Positions 43,130 to 52,551 of a stretch of 64,000 nucleotides of DNA are shown here, piece by piece; within the stretch, counting starts at the first letter, position 1, and each line of letters begins with the position of its first letter. The notes under the pieces are model-generated. The model was not told the origin of the DNA and made no database searches. It saw only the letters and a program-made list of their open reading frames with translations. The translations under genes and the position numbers were made by a program. Origin of the DNA: HGM04593 sp045657945 (GTDB lineage: Bacteria; Bacteroidota; Bacteroidia; Bacteroidales; Bacteroidaceae); the NCBI GenBank assembly GCA_045657945.1, contig JAZOUB010000039.1, positions 14,298 through 78,297 on the forward strand, written 5' to 3'.

Positions 43130-44929
43130 TTATTCACCTTTACCCTCGAGCTTGCTCTTGAGTGCAGCAAGTGCGTCGATGTCGCCGAGAGTTGTTGCAG
43201 CAGCCTGATTCTGGATTGCAGGTGCAGCTGCCTCCTCTGCCTTCTTGCTCTTGCGAGCAGCAGCAGCGGCCTTCTTCTCAGCCTTCTCCTCCTCCTTAGC
43301 TGCGTCCTCAAAGATGCGGCTGTGAGAAAGGATGATGCGCTTAGCCTCCTTGTTGAACTCGATTACCTTGAATGACAACTTCTCCTCAGCTGCAGCCTGT
43401 GTGCCATCCTCCTTAACGAGGTGTTTTGGAGTAGCGAAGCCCTCAACGCCGTAAGGCAATGAAACAACTGCGCCCTTGTCAATAAGCTCTGTGATAACAC
43501 CCTCGTGGATTGAACCAACAGTGAATACTGTCTCGAATACATCCCATGGGTTCTCCTCGAGCTGCTTGTGGCCAAGGCTCAAACGGCGGTTCTCCTTGTC
43601 TATCTCCAATACCTGAACATCGATAGACTCGCCAATCTGTGTGAACTCAGATGGGTGCTTAACCTTCTTTGTCCAAGAGAGGTCGCTGATGTGGATCAAG
43701 CCGTCAACACCCTCCTCAATCTCAACGAAGATACCGAAGTTAGTGAAGTTGCGAACCTTTGCTGTGTGCTTAGAACCGATAGGATACTTCTCCTCGATGC
43801 TAGCCCATGGATCCTCCTTGAGCTGCTTGATACCGAGTGACATCTTGCGCTCGTCGCGGTCGAGTGTGAGGATAACTGCCTCTACCTCTTCGCCAACCTT
43901 CATGAAGTCCTGAGCTGAACGCAAGTGCTGGTTCCAAGACATCTCTGAAACGTGGATAAGACCCTCAACGCCAGGAGCGATCTCGATGAATGCACCGTAG
44001 TCGGCCATAACAACAACCTTACCCTTAACTACATCACCTACCTTAAGGTCTGCATCGATAGCATCCCATGGGTGTGGAGTAAGCTGCTTCAAGCCGAGAG
44101 CAATGCGCTTCTTCTCATCATCGAAGTCGATGATAACGACATTGATCTTCTGGTCGAGAGTAACAACCTCTGTAGGATCGTTTACGCGGCCCCAAGAGAG
44201 GTCTGTGATGTGGATGAGACCGTCAACACCGCCGAGGTCGATGAATACACCGTAAGATGTGATGTTCTTGACTGTACCCTCAAGTACCTGACCCTTCTCG
44301 AGTGTGCTGATAATCTTCTTCTTCTGCTCCTCAAGCTCGGCCTCGATGAGTGCCTTGTGAGAAACGACAACGTTCTTGAATTCCTGGTTGATCTTTACAA
44401 TCTTGAAATCTTCTGTCTGGCCAACGTATGCATCGTAGTCACGGATAGGCTTAACGTCAATCTGTGAACCGGGCAAGAATGCCTCAATGCCGAATACGTC
44501 AACAATCATACCGCCCTTAGTGCGGCACTTGATGTAGCCACGTACAACTGCCTGCTCTTCCATAGCCTTGTTTACAAGCTCCCAAGAACGGCTTGCGCGT
44601 GCTTTCTTGTGTGAAAGGCTCAACTGTCCTTTCTTGTCCTCGAGGTTCTCGATGTATACCTCTACCTGGTCGCCTACCTTGAGGTCGGGGTTGTAGCGGA
44701 ACTCGCTGATAGGGATGATAGCGTCCTGCTTGTAGTTGTTGTCTACAATAACTTCACGCTTGTTGATACTGATGATAGTACCGTTTACTACTTCGCGGCT
44801 TGATACCTTGTTGAGTGTGTTGCCATAGGCCTGCTCAAGCTGCTCATAAGAAAGGCCTGATGCGTTTTCGCCTTTCTCGTACGATTCCCAATTGAAATCG
44901 GGTGTACCTGTTAGATTTTCTGTGCTCAT
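43130..44929 (-). CDS. rpsA: 30S ribosomal protein S1
   Basis: 599 residues. Repeated S1 OB-fold motifs are visible in at least five tandem positions (DVFGIEAFLPGSQ; SYGVFIDLGGVDGLIHITDLSW; DYGAFIEIAPGVEGLIHVSEMSW; NFGIFVEIEEGVDGLIHISDLSW; further repeats at both ends). The tail is Ala/Lys-rich (EKAEKKAAAAARKSKKAEEA). It helps load mRNA on the ribosome, which suits a phylum that makes little use of Shine-Dalgarno sites. Monocistronic, with its own terminator and -7 box. Confidence 0.95.
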   Translation of the reverse strand: MSTENLTGTPDFNWESYEKGENASGLSYEQLEQAYGNTLNKVSSREVVNGTIISINKREVIVDNNYKQDAIIPISEFRYNPDLKVGDQVEVYIENLEDKKGQLSLSHKKARASRSWELVNKAMEEQAVVRGYIKCRTKGGMIVDVFGIEAFLPGSQIDVKPIRDYDAYVGQTEDFKIVKINQEFKNVVVSHKALIEAELEEQKKKIISTLEKGQVLEGTVKNITSYGVFIDLGGVDGLIHITDLSWGRVNDPTEVVTLDQKINVVIIDFDDEKKRIALGLKQLTPHPWDAIDADLKVGDVVKGKVVVMADYGAFIEIAPGVEGLIHVSEMSWNQHLRSAQDFMKVGEEVEAVILTLDRDERKMSLGIKQLKEDPWASIEEKYPIGSKHTAKVRNFTNFGIFVEIEEGVDGLIHISDLSWTKKVKHPSEFTQIGESIDVQVLEIDKENRRLSLGHKQLEENPWDVFETVFTVGSIHEGVITELIDKGAVVSLPYGVEGFATPKHLVKEDGTQAAAEEKLSFKVIEFNKEAKRIILSHSRIFEDAAKEEEKAEKKAAAAARKSKKAEEAAAPAIQNQAAATTLGDIDALAALKSKLEGKGE

Positions 44930-44978
44930 AATTTTTTTAAGTTAATGAGTTAGACATTATGTTGATAGAATTCGGCTG

Positions 44979-44986
44979 CAAAGATA
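44979..44986 (-). promoter_or_regulatory. Candidate -7 box for rpsA
   Basis: Minus strand TATCTTTG, exact match to TAnnTTTG, 50 bp before the rpsA ATG. The upstream region has no good TTTG at N19. Confidence 0.5.
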
Positions 44987-45158
44987 CTGCTTTTTTGTCA
45001 AAAAACATCATGCAGGTGCCATTATTTTTATATATGATGTTTATTCTCCTTTTCCTGTTTTGCTTTTCCTTATTTATTTTTAAATTTGCACACCGAAGCC
45101 GTCCCGGTAAATCCTAAGCCATGTGCGGTTTGTTGTATTGAATATAAAGTGACACAGT

Positions 45159-45773
45159 ATGGATTTTTTATCTTCTTTCAGTTTCGATGAGTTCCTGAGT
45201 GCTTTTATTGTGCTTTTTGCCGTTATTGACCCCATAGGCATTATGCCTATAGTCCTTTCGATACGTGGCAAAGGAAAGGTAATCAATCCGGGAAAGGCCG
45301 TTTTCTTCTCTTTCGGCCTGATGTTTCTGTTTTTCTTTGTCGGTGACTGGATTCTCGACCAGTTCGGTGTCGATATAAACTCTTTTGCGGTAGCCGGTGC
45401 AATTGTCATTTTTCTCATGGCGATTGAGATGGTGCTCGATATTGAGATTTTCAAAGACTCGTCAATTGCCGCCAATGATGCGACCATGGTTCCGCTTGTG
45501 TTTCCTTTGCTTGCGGGAGCCGGTTCGTTCACTACGCTTCTCTCCTTGAAGGCTGAATATGCTTCGGTGAATATCCTTTCCGGTCTTCTTGTGAACTCGG
45601 TAGTCGTTTTCATTATGCTGAGTGCTACGGCCTACCTCCAAAGGCTTCTCGGAAAGGGCGGTATCTATTTTACCCGTAAATTCTTCGGTATTATCCTGCT
45701 TGCAATATCGGTGAAACTGTTCACCTCAAATCTCTCATATCTTATAAACCAGATTTCTGCAACGGCAGGCTGA
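45159..45773 (+). CDS. MarC-family inner-membrane protein
   Basis: 204 residues with about six transmembrane helices. The family motif FAVIDPIGIMPIVLSI lies at residues 19-34, and AGAGSFTTLLSLKA is the conserved half-repeat. MarC proteins are integral inner-membrane proteins of unknown transport function. It stands alone, divergent from rpsA and convergent with apbE. Confidence 0.92.
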   Translation: MDFLSSFSFDEFLSAFIVLFAVIDPIGIMPIVLSIRGKGKVINPGKAVFFSFGLMFLFFFVGDWILDQFGVDINSFAVAGAIVIFLMAIEMVLDIEIFKDSSIAANDATMVPLVFPLLAGAGSFTTLLSLKAEYASVNILSGLLVNSVVVFIMLSATAYLQRLLGKGGIYFTRKFFGIILLAISVKLFTSNLSYLINQISATAG

Positions 45774-45819
45774 TGTCATGTGAATAAAGTCGTGTACTCT
45801 TCAAGCGGCAGCTGCTGAA

Positions 45820-46836
45820 TCAGTAGTACCTTTTCATCCCTTCTGTTTCGGCATTCTTCAGTGTACCGTTTTCGTCGCTGTAGATGAAATATGCCTCAAT
45901 ACCGCTGTTTTCCCTGCATATCTCCATAGCCTTTTCCATTCCCATAACCATGAATGCAGTTGCATAGGCATCGGCGGTGGCACAGTCGTCGGCTATCACT
46001 GTTGCCGACAGTAGATTGTGATTCACAGGATATCCTGTTCGTGGGTCGATGGTGTGTGCGAGTTTCTTTCCGTTCTCTATGCGGTAGTTGCGGTAGTTAC
46101 CCGAAGTTGCCATGCTTTTTCCAGTTATGCTTATAATCTTGTGCAATTCATTACTGCTTGCAGTGGGATTGTCAGTGGGTTTGCTGATACCGATTCTCCA
46201 TTTTCCTCCTTTGTCGTTTACGCCTTTCGCAACGACCTCTCCGCCAATTTCTACCATATAGTTCTCAATACCGTGCCTGTCGAGTGTTGCGGCTACAGCG
46301 TCACAGCCGAATCCTTTTGCAATGGCGCTGCAGTCGAGCATGGTCTCTTTGTGCAGTTTCTCTATTTTGTTGCCTTTGAGCGCAACGGTGCTGTAACCGA
46401 TATGACGGCGCAGGGAGTCGACGGCTGCGCTGTCGGGGAGAATACCCTTTCTGAATCCGAATCCCCATGCATTGACAAGCGGTGCCACCGTTATGTCAAA
46501 TGCACCGTCGGTCTTTGCCGATATCTCCCGGGCAAGGTTGAAAACGGTTGTGAACATCTCATCGGCAATGGTATCGCGGTTTTCATTCACTGCGGTGATG
46601 AGTGAATTCCTGTTGAATGTAGACAGAGAGTTGTCGACATCCGACAATGTTTTTCTTATCTCTTCGTGCAGCTCCTTGTCGCTTTGGTATGTGATGCTGT
46701 AGAATGTGCCGAATATGTTACCGCTGTCGGTTGTATATGGCTTGTTGTTGCGGAGTATGTATATTGTTCCGGCGATAAGGAAAATGAGGAATGCTATTTT
46801 CCATTTGCCGAGCCTGTTGTTTGTCGGTGTGGTCAT
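45820..46836 (-). CDS. apbE: FAD:protein FMN transferase (ApbE family)
   Basis: 338 residues from the ATG at 46834-46836, whose TAATG context overlaps the DUF6048 stop. One N-terminal transmembrane/signal helix (IAFLIFLIAGTIYIL), then the ApbE core: TVAPLVNAWGFGFRKG, LDCSAIAKGFGCDAV, MVEIGGEVVAKG, HTIDPRTGYPVNHN and DDCATADAYATAFMVMG (Mg/FAD-binding Asp/Thr). It covalently flavinylates periplasmic or membrane proteins such as Rnf/Nqr subunits. Last gene of a five-gene run. Confidence 0.93.
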   Translation of the reverse strand: MTTPTNNRLGKWKIAFLIFLIAGTIYILRNNKPYTTDSGNIFGTFYSITYQSDKELHEEIRKTLSDVDNSLSTFNRNSLITAVNENRDTIADEMFTTVFNLAREISAKTDGAFDITVAPLVNAWGFGFRKGILPDSAAVDSLRRHIGYSTVALKGNKIEKLHKETMLDCSAIAKGFGCDAVAATLDRHGIENYMVEIGGEVVAKGVNDKGGKWRIGISKPTDNPTASSNELHKIISITGKSMATSGNYRNYRIENGKKLAHTIDPRTGYPVNHNLLSATVIADDCATADAYATAFMVMGMEKAMEICRENSGIEAYFIYSDENGTLKNAETEGMKRYY

Positions 46837-47522
46837 TATCTGAATGGTATTTCGTATATGAGACTGTAAGTGCCGCCGAAGCACGTGCTTTCATTTATTC
46901 CGTATCCCGGGATGTACCACATGTTGGAGTTGCTGCCTTTTTCCTGCTTCAGCCTTACTTTGTAGCGTATGCTCCAGCCCATGTGGAATCCTTTGGCTAT
47001 CTTCACCTTTATTCCGGCACCGATTTCTGCCCATTTGCAGCTGCCGTCCACGTTGTCCAGTTCGAGTGCGACGGAGCTTCCCCATATAGGGTCGTTGATA
47101 GGCGGTGTATTCACATCATATTCAAAACTTGTCCACCCGAAGCGCACCAATCCGAATATGTAGTGAATAGGTGCAGGTTTCTCCTTGTTTGTGAAGAAGT
47201 TGTAGTTGAGTCCTACACGGTAGTATGGTGCTTTTGCCTTATACTTTATTCCGCTTGTCTCATCGGTGGTGCTGCTCCAGCCGAACCCGGCTTCGGCAAC
47301 GGGGTAGAACCTGTTTCCGAAATTCGCCTCAACGGCTATCTCTCCGCTTGTATAATCCTGGAGCAGGGAGTTGGCAAATCCGAACATGTCGGCCTGGATG
47401 CCTATTCCGTTGAATGAGAACATTCCATGTGCCTTGCTCTCCTTCTTGGCATCCTCTTGTGCATGGGCTTGTAGCGGCAGGAACAGTATGCTAATCAGCA
47501 AGATATAACCTGATATTCTCAT
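46836..47522 (-). CDS. DUF6048-type outer-membrane protein
   Basis: 228 residues with a signal peptide (LLISILFLPLQAHAQ) and beta-barrel-like strands (PYYRVGLNYNFF, YIFGLVRFGWTSFEY, AEIGAGIKVKIAKGFHMGWSIRYKV), ending YEIPFR. It overlaps the downstream apbE start by one base and the upstream DUF6452 gene by 32 bp, a pairing commonly conserved in Bacteroidales. Function unknown. Confidence 0.82.
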   Translation of the reverse strand: MRISGYILLISILFLPLQAHAQEDAKKESKAHGMFSFNGIGIQADMFGFANSLLQDYTSGEIAVEANFGNRFYPVAEAGFGWSSTTDETSGIKYKAKAPYYRVGLNYNFFTNKEKPAPIHYIFGLVRFGWTSFEYDVNTPPINDPIWGSSVALELDNVDGSCKWAEIGAGIKVKIAKGFHMGWSIRYKVRLKQEKGSNSNMWYIPGYGINESTCFGGTYSLIYEIPFR

Positions 47523-47973
47523 TGTTGTCGAAATTGATGTAGTTGTTTACGATTGCTGCTGAATCGATGAAGTTCTTTGTGTGTTCTGCTCCTGTCAGCA
47601 TGTGGTACATCACAGTTCCGCATTCCATGGAGATGTAGTAGGGTATATTCTCTTTTGCGATATACATGGTGTCGGTGGCGATGTCGCCAAAGTGCAGTAT
47701 CACGGTGTCGCAACTGTTCGCATAGCTCAACGGCAGCATCAGGTTGTCGGTGTCCTGAATGTGGTTCACGACAATAGAGTCGCGTCCGTTCACCGTGAGC
47801 GATACTGTTAGCGGTTCGGGCAGCTTGTATCTGTCGCCATTCCCGTTGCTCCTGTACAGGCCTATGCTGTTGTATGCTATGTTGTTCAGGCTGCAGTCGT
47901 ACCCGTTGTCACAGGCAACGAGTGTCAGCAATGCCGCAACGCATAACCAAAGCTGTTTGAACATCCGGTTCAT
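47491..47973 (-). CDS. DUF6452-type lipoprotein
   Basis: 160 residues from the ATG at 47971-47973 (a second Met three codons on is equally possible). Lipoprotein signal LCVAALLTLVACDNGYDCS (Cys at the lipobox). The mature protein is beta-rich (VSLTVNGRDSIVVNHIQ, LPLSYANSCDTVILHFGDI). Its 3' end overlaps the DUF6048 gene by 32 bp. Probably envelope-associated; function unknown. Confidence 0.8.
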   Translation of the reverse strand: MNRMFKQLWLCVAALLTLVACDNGYDCSLNNIAYNSIGLYRSNGNGDRYKLPEPLTVSLTVNGRDSIVVNHIQDTDNLMLPLSYANSCDTVILHFGDIATDTMYIAKENIPYYISMECGTVMYHMLTGAEHTKNFIDSAAIVNNYINFDNNENIRLYLAD

Positions 47974-47977
47974 CTTC

Positions 47978-48928
47978 TTAAATCTCTTTTGAAATATTGT
48001 ATCTGTTCCTTTCCTGTGATGTGCGGCTGATAAGTTCTGCAATGAATCCCGTAAGGAACAGTTGCGTGCCTAATATCATCATGGTAAGGGATATGTAGAA
48101 GTATGGCGAATCTGTGACAAGGCGCGACGGGTTGCCGTTATACAGTGATATGAGTTTTGTCGACCCCACGATTATTGCTGCAATGAATCCGATGAAGAAC
48201 ATCAGCGACCCCCAAAGGCCGAATATGTGCATGGGGCGGTAGCTGAACTTCGACAAGAACCATAGCGACATGAGGTCGAGATAGCCGTGGAAGAAACGGC
48301 TTATGCCGAACTTGCTCTTTCCGTATTTGCGTGCCTGGTGATGCACCACAAGTTCACCAATCCTGTCGTATCCTGCGTTCTTTGCAAGATATGGAATATA
48401 GCGGTGCATGTCGCCATATACCTCAATGCTCTTGACAACCTCCTTGCGGTATGCCTTCAGTCCGCAATTGAAGTCGTGAAGGTTCTTTATTCCCGAAACC
48501 TTGCGCGCTGTGGCATTGAAGAGCTTGGTAGGTATAGTCTTGCTCAACGGGTCGTATCTTTTCTTCTTGTAGCCCGATACGAGGTCGTATCCCTCTTCCG
48601 TTACCATTCTGTAGAGAACGGGAATCTCATCGGGGCTGTCCTGCAGGTCGGCATCCATTGTTATGACAACCTCACCCTCGGCGCGTTTGAAACCACAATA
48701 GAGTGCCGGTGATTTGCCATAGTTGCGGCGGAACTTGATACCATGTATATTGCAGTTCTTCTCTTTTAAGCTCTCTATTACACTCCATGAATCGTCGGTG
48801 CTGCCGTCGTTGATGAAGATTATCTCATAACTGTAGCCGTTCTCCTTCATCACCCTCTCAATCCACGCTGTGAGCTCGGGCAGCGACTCGGCTTCGTTGT
48901 ATAGTGGTATTATTACGGAAATATCCAT
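47978..48928 (-). CDS. GT2-family glycosyltransferase (DPM1/ArnC-like) with two membrane helices
   Basis: 316 residues. A GT-A catalytic domain (about 1-225) has VIIPLYNEAESL, EIIFINDGSTDDSW, ITMDADLQDSP (DxD-type) and CGLKAYRKEVV. Two C-terminal helices (about 232-255 and 270-292) anchor it in the inner membrane. Such enzymes move a sugar from a nucleotide donor to polyprenyl phosphate. Neighbours are a DUF4199 protein upstream (1-bp gap) and DUF6452. Confidence 0.92.
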   Translation of the reverse strand: MDISVIIPLYNEAESLPELTAWIERVMKENGYSYEIIFINDGSTDDSWSVIESLKEKNCNIHGIKFRRNYGKSPALYCGFKRAEGEVVITMDADLQDSPDEIPVLYRMVTEEGYDLVSGYKKKRYDPLSKTIPTKLFNATARKVSGIKNLHDFNCGLKAYRKEVVKSIEVYGDMHRYIPYLAKNAGYDRIGELVVHHQARKYGKSKFGISRFFHGYLDLMSLWFLSKFSYRPMHIFGLWGSLMFFIGFIAAIIVGSTKLISLYNGNPSRLVTDSPYFYISLTMMILGTQLFLTGFIAELISRTSQERNRYNISKEI

Positions 48929-48929
48929 G

Positions 48930-49463
48930 TCATTCTGTTGGTTTTATATCTGTCTTGCGGACAAACAATGCGATTATCGTCGGTAGTATAATGCTGTGTA
49001 TCAAATCGTTTTCGAGGAATATCCACACATTGTTCTGCTTGAATGAGTCCAAAAGCTCTCTATACTGCCCGATATATGTCTCCTTTATGCCGGGGAGTTT
49101 CTCCATTTCATTTATATAGGTCTCCAATGCTGCAAATAGAGTCCCGTTTTCAATGAACTCGAAATATACGATGTTGAATACAGTGCTTGTCAGGCTGGCG
49201 AAAATGTATATGTAGAAGATGAATCTCCATGCCAGGCCGTATGTCATTATGCCTTCGAGACTGTTGTCCCTGTAGCTTGTGGCAAATTTGCCGGCAATGA
49301 ACGGTGAACAAAAGAGCAGAGCAATATAGATAAAGGCCATTGTCATGCTTCGGTTGCTTAAAAATGCAAAAAAAGACAGGTACATCAGGCCCCATACCAC
49401 CCCCAACAATGTGCCATAGTACATTGTCTGTTGGTAGAAACTGCTATTGTTGCTTTCTTTCAT
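48930..49463 (-). CDS. DUF4199-family membrane protein
   Basis: 177 residues with four predicted transmembrane helices (GVVWGLMYLSFFAFL; MAFIYIALLFCSPFIAG; GLAWRFIFYIYIFASLTSTVF; LIHSIILPTIIALFV). The YGLAWRF and C-terminal features match DUF4199. First gene of the GT2-DUF6452-DUF6048-apbE run; function unknown. Confidence 0.85.
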   Translation of the reverse strand: MKESNNSSFYQQTMYYGTLLGVVWGLMYLSFFAFLSNRSMTMAFIYIALLFCSPFIAGKFATSYRDNSLEGIMTYGLAWRFIFYIYIFASLTSTVFNIVYFEFIENGTLFAALETYINEMEKLPGIKETYIGQYRELLDSFKQNNVWIFLENDLIHSIILPTIIALFVRKTDIKPTE

Positions 49464-49585
49464 GTAATATGAATTATCAAGCGAAGATACTGCAAAGTAT
49501 GGAACATCGCAACTTTTACTGTCACAACTTGTGTGTTATGATAAATTATTTGATTATTTTCGCATATTCAAATATTCCAGATGAG

Positions 49586-50392
49586 ATGAAAGCTATGATA
49601 TTTGCTGCGGGTCTTGGAACCCGTCTGAAGCCCTTGACCGACACGCTTCCCAAGGCGCTTGTGCCTGTGTGTGACAAACCGCTTATCGAGCATGTGGCAA
49701 GGAAACTCTATGCCTCGGGCATAAGTGAGGCTGTTGTCAATATTCACTATTTTGCCGATAAGGTAGAGGAGTGGGTCACATCCCGGGAGTGGATTGTCAC
49801 ATCCCGAGATGAGTTTTGCGACGGGAAGATGTTGTTTGAGATAAGTGACGAACGTGAACTGTTGCTTGAGACGGGTGGTGCAGTGCTGCATGCACGCCGA
49901 TATCTCGAAGGCTGTGGCAGATTCCTCATACACAATGTCGATATTCTCTCAAACTGTGATATCAAGTGGTTCGAATCGCAAGTGCAGGACGATGCTTTGG
50001 CAACGCTTCTTGTCAGCGAACGTGAGACAACACGCTTCCTGCTCTTCAATCCCGATACTCTTCGTCTTGTGGGCTGGATGAATACCGACAGCGGTGACTA
50101 TCATGTCACATCGCCCGATATTGACCCTGCCGAGTGCCGTGCGTTGGCATTCTCGGGAATACATATCCTCAGCGACAAGATACCTGCTCTCATGCAGGAG
50201 TATGTAGAGGAGAAGGGGCTTCCTGTCGACGAAGTGAAAGGTACTCGTTTCCCGATAATGAGTTTCTATATGTGGCTGGCTGCAAAGCACCCGGTCTATG
50301 GTGTTGTTGCAAAGAATTTGGAGTTCATCGATGTCGGCAAGCTTGACGCGTTAAAATCCGCTGAGGATTTTGTAAGCGGCAATGTTCGATGA
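49586..50392 (+). CDS. Sugar nucleotidyltransferase (MurNAc-1-phosphate uridylyltransferase/NDP-sugar synthase type)
   Basis: 268 residues from MKAMIFAAGLGTRLKPLTDT at 49586; no in-frame upstream start looks conserved. The AAGLGTRLKP-x-T-x-x-x-PKALVPV motif binds the nucleotide; IHNVDILSNCD provides the metal-binding Asp. It most resembles MurU-type enzymes used in cell-wall sugar recycling, but the kinase partner AmgK is not next to it, so the substrate is open. Its last 38 bp (SAEDFVSGNVR) form the first unit of the tandem repeat at 50355-50656. Confidence 0.88.
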   Translation: MKAMIFAAGLGTRLKPLTDTLPKALVPVCDKPLIEHVARKLYASGISEAVVNIHYFADKVEEWVTSREWIVTSRDEFCDGKMLFEISDERELLLETGGAVLHARRYLEGCGRFLIHNVDILSNCDIKWFESQVQDDALATLLVSERETTRFLLFNPDTLRLVGWMNTDSGDYHVTSPDIDPAECRALAFSGIHILSDKIPALMQEYVEEKGLPVDEVKGTRFPIMSFYMWLAAKHPVYGVVAKNLEFIDVGKLDALKSAEDFVSGNVR

Positions 50393-50656
50393 CGCTTGCC
50401 GCAAATTGTCGCACGCAGCACAGACGCAGTTTGTGCCGTGCGGTTTGCAAAAAGCAAGTGTCATCAAGTTTTATAAATAGTAATCCGCTGAGGATTTTGT
50501 AAGCGGCAATGCTCGATGACGCTTGCCGCAAATTGTCGCACGCAGCACAGACGCAGTTTGTGCCGTGCGGTTTGCAAATGGCAAGTGTCATCAAGTTTTA
50601 AATAGTAATCCGCTGAGGATTTTGTAAGCGGCAATGTTCGATGACGCTTGCCGCAA
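50355..50656. repeat. 127/125-bp tandem repeat (2.4 copies) beginning inside a gene's 3' end
   Basis: Units start at 50355, 50482 and 50607 with AATCCGCTGAGGATTTTG. The copies are almost identical (TGTTCGATG versus TGCTCGATG; a 2-bp deletion). The third unit is truncated at about 50656. Within each unit GATGACGCTTGCCGCAAATTG and GATGACACTTG.TTTTTGCAA (complement) form a long imperfect hairpin. The first unit covers the last codons of the nucleotidyltransferase gene. Confidence 0.9.
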
Positions 50657-50705
50657 ATAATCCCTTTTCAGGGCATAAACATTGGCAACAACAGGCCATT
50701 AAACA

Positions 50706-50738
50706 AATTCATCCGATTGGTGTCCAATCGGATGAATT
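50706..50738. terminator. Bidirectional terminator between convergent genes
   Basis: AATTCATCCGATTGG / CCAATCGGATGAATT with a 3-base loop; followed by CGTTTTT on the plus strand. Confidence 0.8.
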
Positions 50739-50742
50739 CGTT

Positions 50743-50883
50743 TTTGCTGCAGGCTTTATCGAGCCTTTGGTAATTGCAGGAGTGAAACCTTGACAAAGCC
50801 TACTATTCGCAACCCGTGCGGTGTGACTTGCGCCACACGGCGCACGACTATTTGCTGTAGGCTTTATCGAGCTTTTGGTAATT
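50743..50883. repeat. Two 33-bp direct repeats flanking a GC-rich hairpin
   Basis: TTTGCTG.AGGCTTTATCGAGC and TTTTGGTAATT occur at 50743-50775 and 50851-50883 (a few differences); the second copy ends one base before the DUF6359 gene's stop codon. Between them CGTGCGGTGTG / CACACGGCGCACG forms a hairpin. Confidence 0.75.
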
Positions 50884-52488
50884 TTATCTTACCAAAACCT
50901 TTTTACCGTTTACAATGTAGATGCCGGGAGCTGTGATGGTCTCTACACGACGGCCGGTGATGTCATAGATAACAGTACTCTGTACTCTGTTCTCTGTTAT
51001 CTCATCTATGCCTGTTACGCCGGTGAACTCATATGCTGTTACTGTCTTGAGGCCTGCAACTTTGAAATACTTCTCAACGCTGCCGGTAATCTTGACCTGC
51101 TTCTTGTAGTTGCCCGGGTTGTCAACAAGGTTCAATGCTGAACGGATTTCGCCTGAAGGCAACTGAACGATAAGACACTCAGTCTCATTATCAGTGTCAG
51201 GGTCGTCCGAAATGAATATGTTGGTTGCAACAGTTGTAGTGCCGAACTCGGGAACATAACCGGTGCTGTTCATTGCACCAACGATATAACCTGTTACTAT
51301 TGCAGGAATCTGCTCACCGTCAACGTATGCAGCAAGAGCCTCTGTTACAGTGTACTCCTTTGTCTCTGTCGGTACTTCCGGCTCTTCGCCACCTTCGCCG
51401 ACAACCTCAACCTTTACGGCCATTGTGTTTACATATTTGCTGCTGCTAACGCCTATGAGGTAACCTGTAACCTTTACTACAGAGCCGTTTGTAAGGCTGT
51501 TCTTGATATTGTCCAGTGGGTACTGTATGCTGCCCATAGCGGTTGCTGCACCCTCAATGGCTACATTGTAGTAATTTCCGCTGATTGTGAGTGTACCGGT
51601 GTACTCAACATACTTGATTTCAGGTGCTGTGAGGTATGCGTCCATTGCTGCACCATCCATTACGGTTGCTGTGGGGTGGGTGACTGTTGCTGTACCAGTC
51701 TTCTCTACAGATGTGCCTGCTGCAAACTGCAGGAGACCGCCATAACTGCTTGTCTTGCCGCTTACGGTAACAGCATCACCTGCTGCTACTGCCGGAGCAC
51801 TGCCAAGATAAACGAGGATAGAACCAGTGCCGTCGTTCATGAGGAAACCGCGTGCGTATGTGGCAACTACAGTACCTTTTGTTGCAGCTTCGCCGACACC
51901 TGCTGCAAGGACTTCTGCAATAGTGAGATAGGTAACCTCTGTCTCGCCTTCGCCTTCACCTTCACCGCCTTCCGGCTCTTCGGGGTCGGGAGTTACTGTT
52001 CCGCCTTCAGTAGAGAATGTTACTGTAATGGTGTTGATTTTTTGGGTTTTAGCATTGTCTGCCCATGTGAATACAACAGAAGATGCAGAACCGGTCCAGT
52101 TCTTGCCGTCAACAGTTCCGTTGTTTGCGCTAAAGCCGTTTACGGCTGCGCCATCAAGAGCAATGGCTGTGATTACGCCGCCCTCGGGTGCTGCAATTGT
52201 CATAGTTGCAGTTTTGTAAACGCGAAGGTCGTATGTACCTTTGGCTGCTTTCCAGATACGCGATACAGTAGAAGAACCGTCAGTGGTGTTTAGTGTAACA
52301 CCATTGTTGGTGAATGTGGTTCCTGATATTCCGAAAGCCAATGCACCATTTCCTCCGTCGCTGAACAAGTCGTCTGTAATTGATGGAGTCAGTCCGCTTG
52401 GTGCTGTGAAGTCGAACTTTGCCTCATCTGCTGTAGCGTAGCCAATTATGCAGAATAAGCATAAAATTGAAAGTAAAAATTTTTTCAT
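50884..52488 (-). CDS. Secreted multidomain protein with DUF6359 and T9SS-like C-terminus
   Basis: 534 residues. Signal peptide (LLSILCLFCIIGYATA). Domains: beta-rich region (about 22-165); OB-fold-like domains (about 190-365; TIAEVLAAGVGEAATKGTVV, VSGKTSSYGGLLQF, VKVTGYLIGVSSS); DUF6359 domain (about 375-490; YTVTEALAAYVDGEQIPAIV, LNLVDNPGNYKK). The C-terminus (VIYDITGRRVETITAPGIYI) resembles a T9SS type A sorting signal. The DUF6359 section closely parallels the one in the lipoprotein at 9346-11412. Transcribed alone; function and ligand unknown. Confidence 0.82.
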   Translation of the reverse strand: MKKFLLSILCLFCIIGYATADEAKFDFTAPSGLTPSITDDLFSDGGNGALAFGISGTTFTNNGVTLNTTDGSSTVSRIWKAAKGTYDLRVYKTATMTIAAPEGGVITAIALDGAAVNGFSANNGTVDGKNWTGSASSVVFTWADNAKTQKINTITVTFSTEGGTVTPDPEEPEGGEGEGEGETEVTYLTIAEVLAAGVGEAATKGTVVATYARGFLMNDGTGSILVYLGSAPAVAAGDAVTVSGKTSSYGGLLQFAAGTSVEKTGTATVTHPTATVMDGAAMDAYLTAPEIKYVEYTGTLTISGNYYNVAIEGAATAMGSIQYPLDNIKNSLTNGSVVKVTGYLIGVSSSKYVNTMAVKVEVVGEGGEEPEVPTETKEYTVTEALAAYVDGEQIPAIVTGYIVGAMNSTGYVPEFGTTTVATNIFISDDPDTDNETECLIVQLPSGEIRSALNLVDNPGNYKKQVKITGSVEKYFKVAGLKTVTAYEFTGVTGIDEITENRVQSTVIYDITGRRVETITAPGIYIVNGKKVLVR

Positions 52489-52551
52489 AAATGTAGTTTT
52501 ATGGTTTATAAATAGAATCTGTAATCTGTCACTGATAGCATTACGCTATTG

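Noticed and set aside
49340..49585. Longer N-terminus for the sugar nucleotidyltransferase
   Set aside because: The 82 extra residues overlap the divergent DUF4199 gene and precede the canonical MKAMIFAAGLGTR start.
49965..49985. T-loop-like GGTTCGAATC suggestive of a tRNA
   Set aside because: It lies in the middle of the nucleotidyltransferase gene and has no matching cloverleaf arms.
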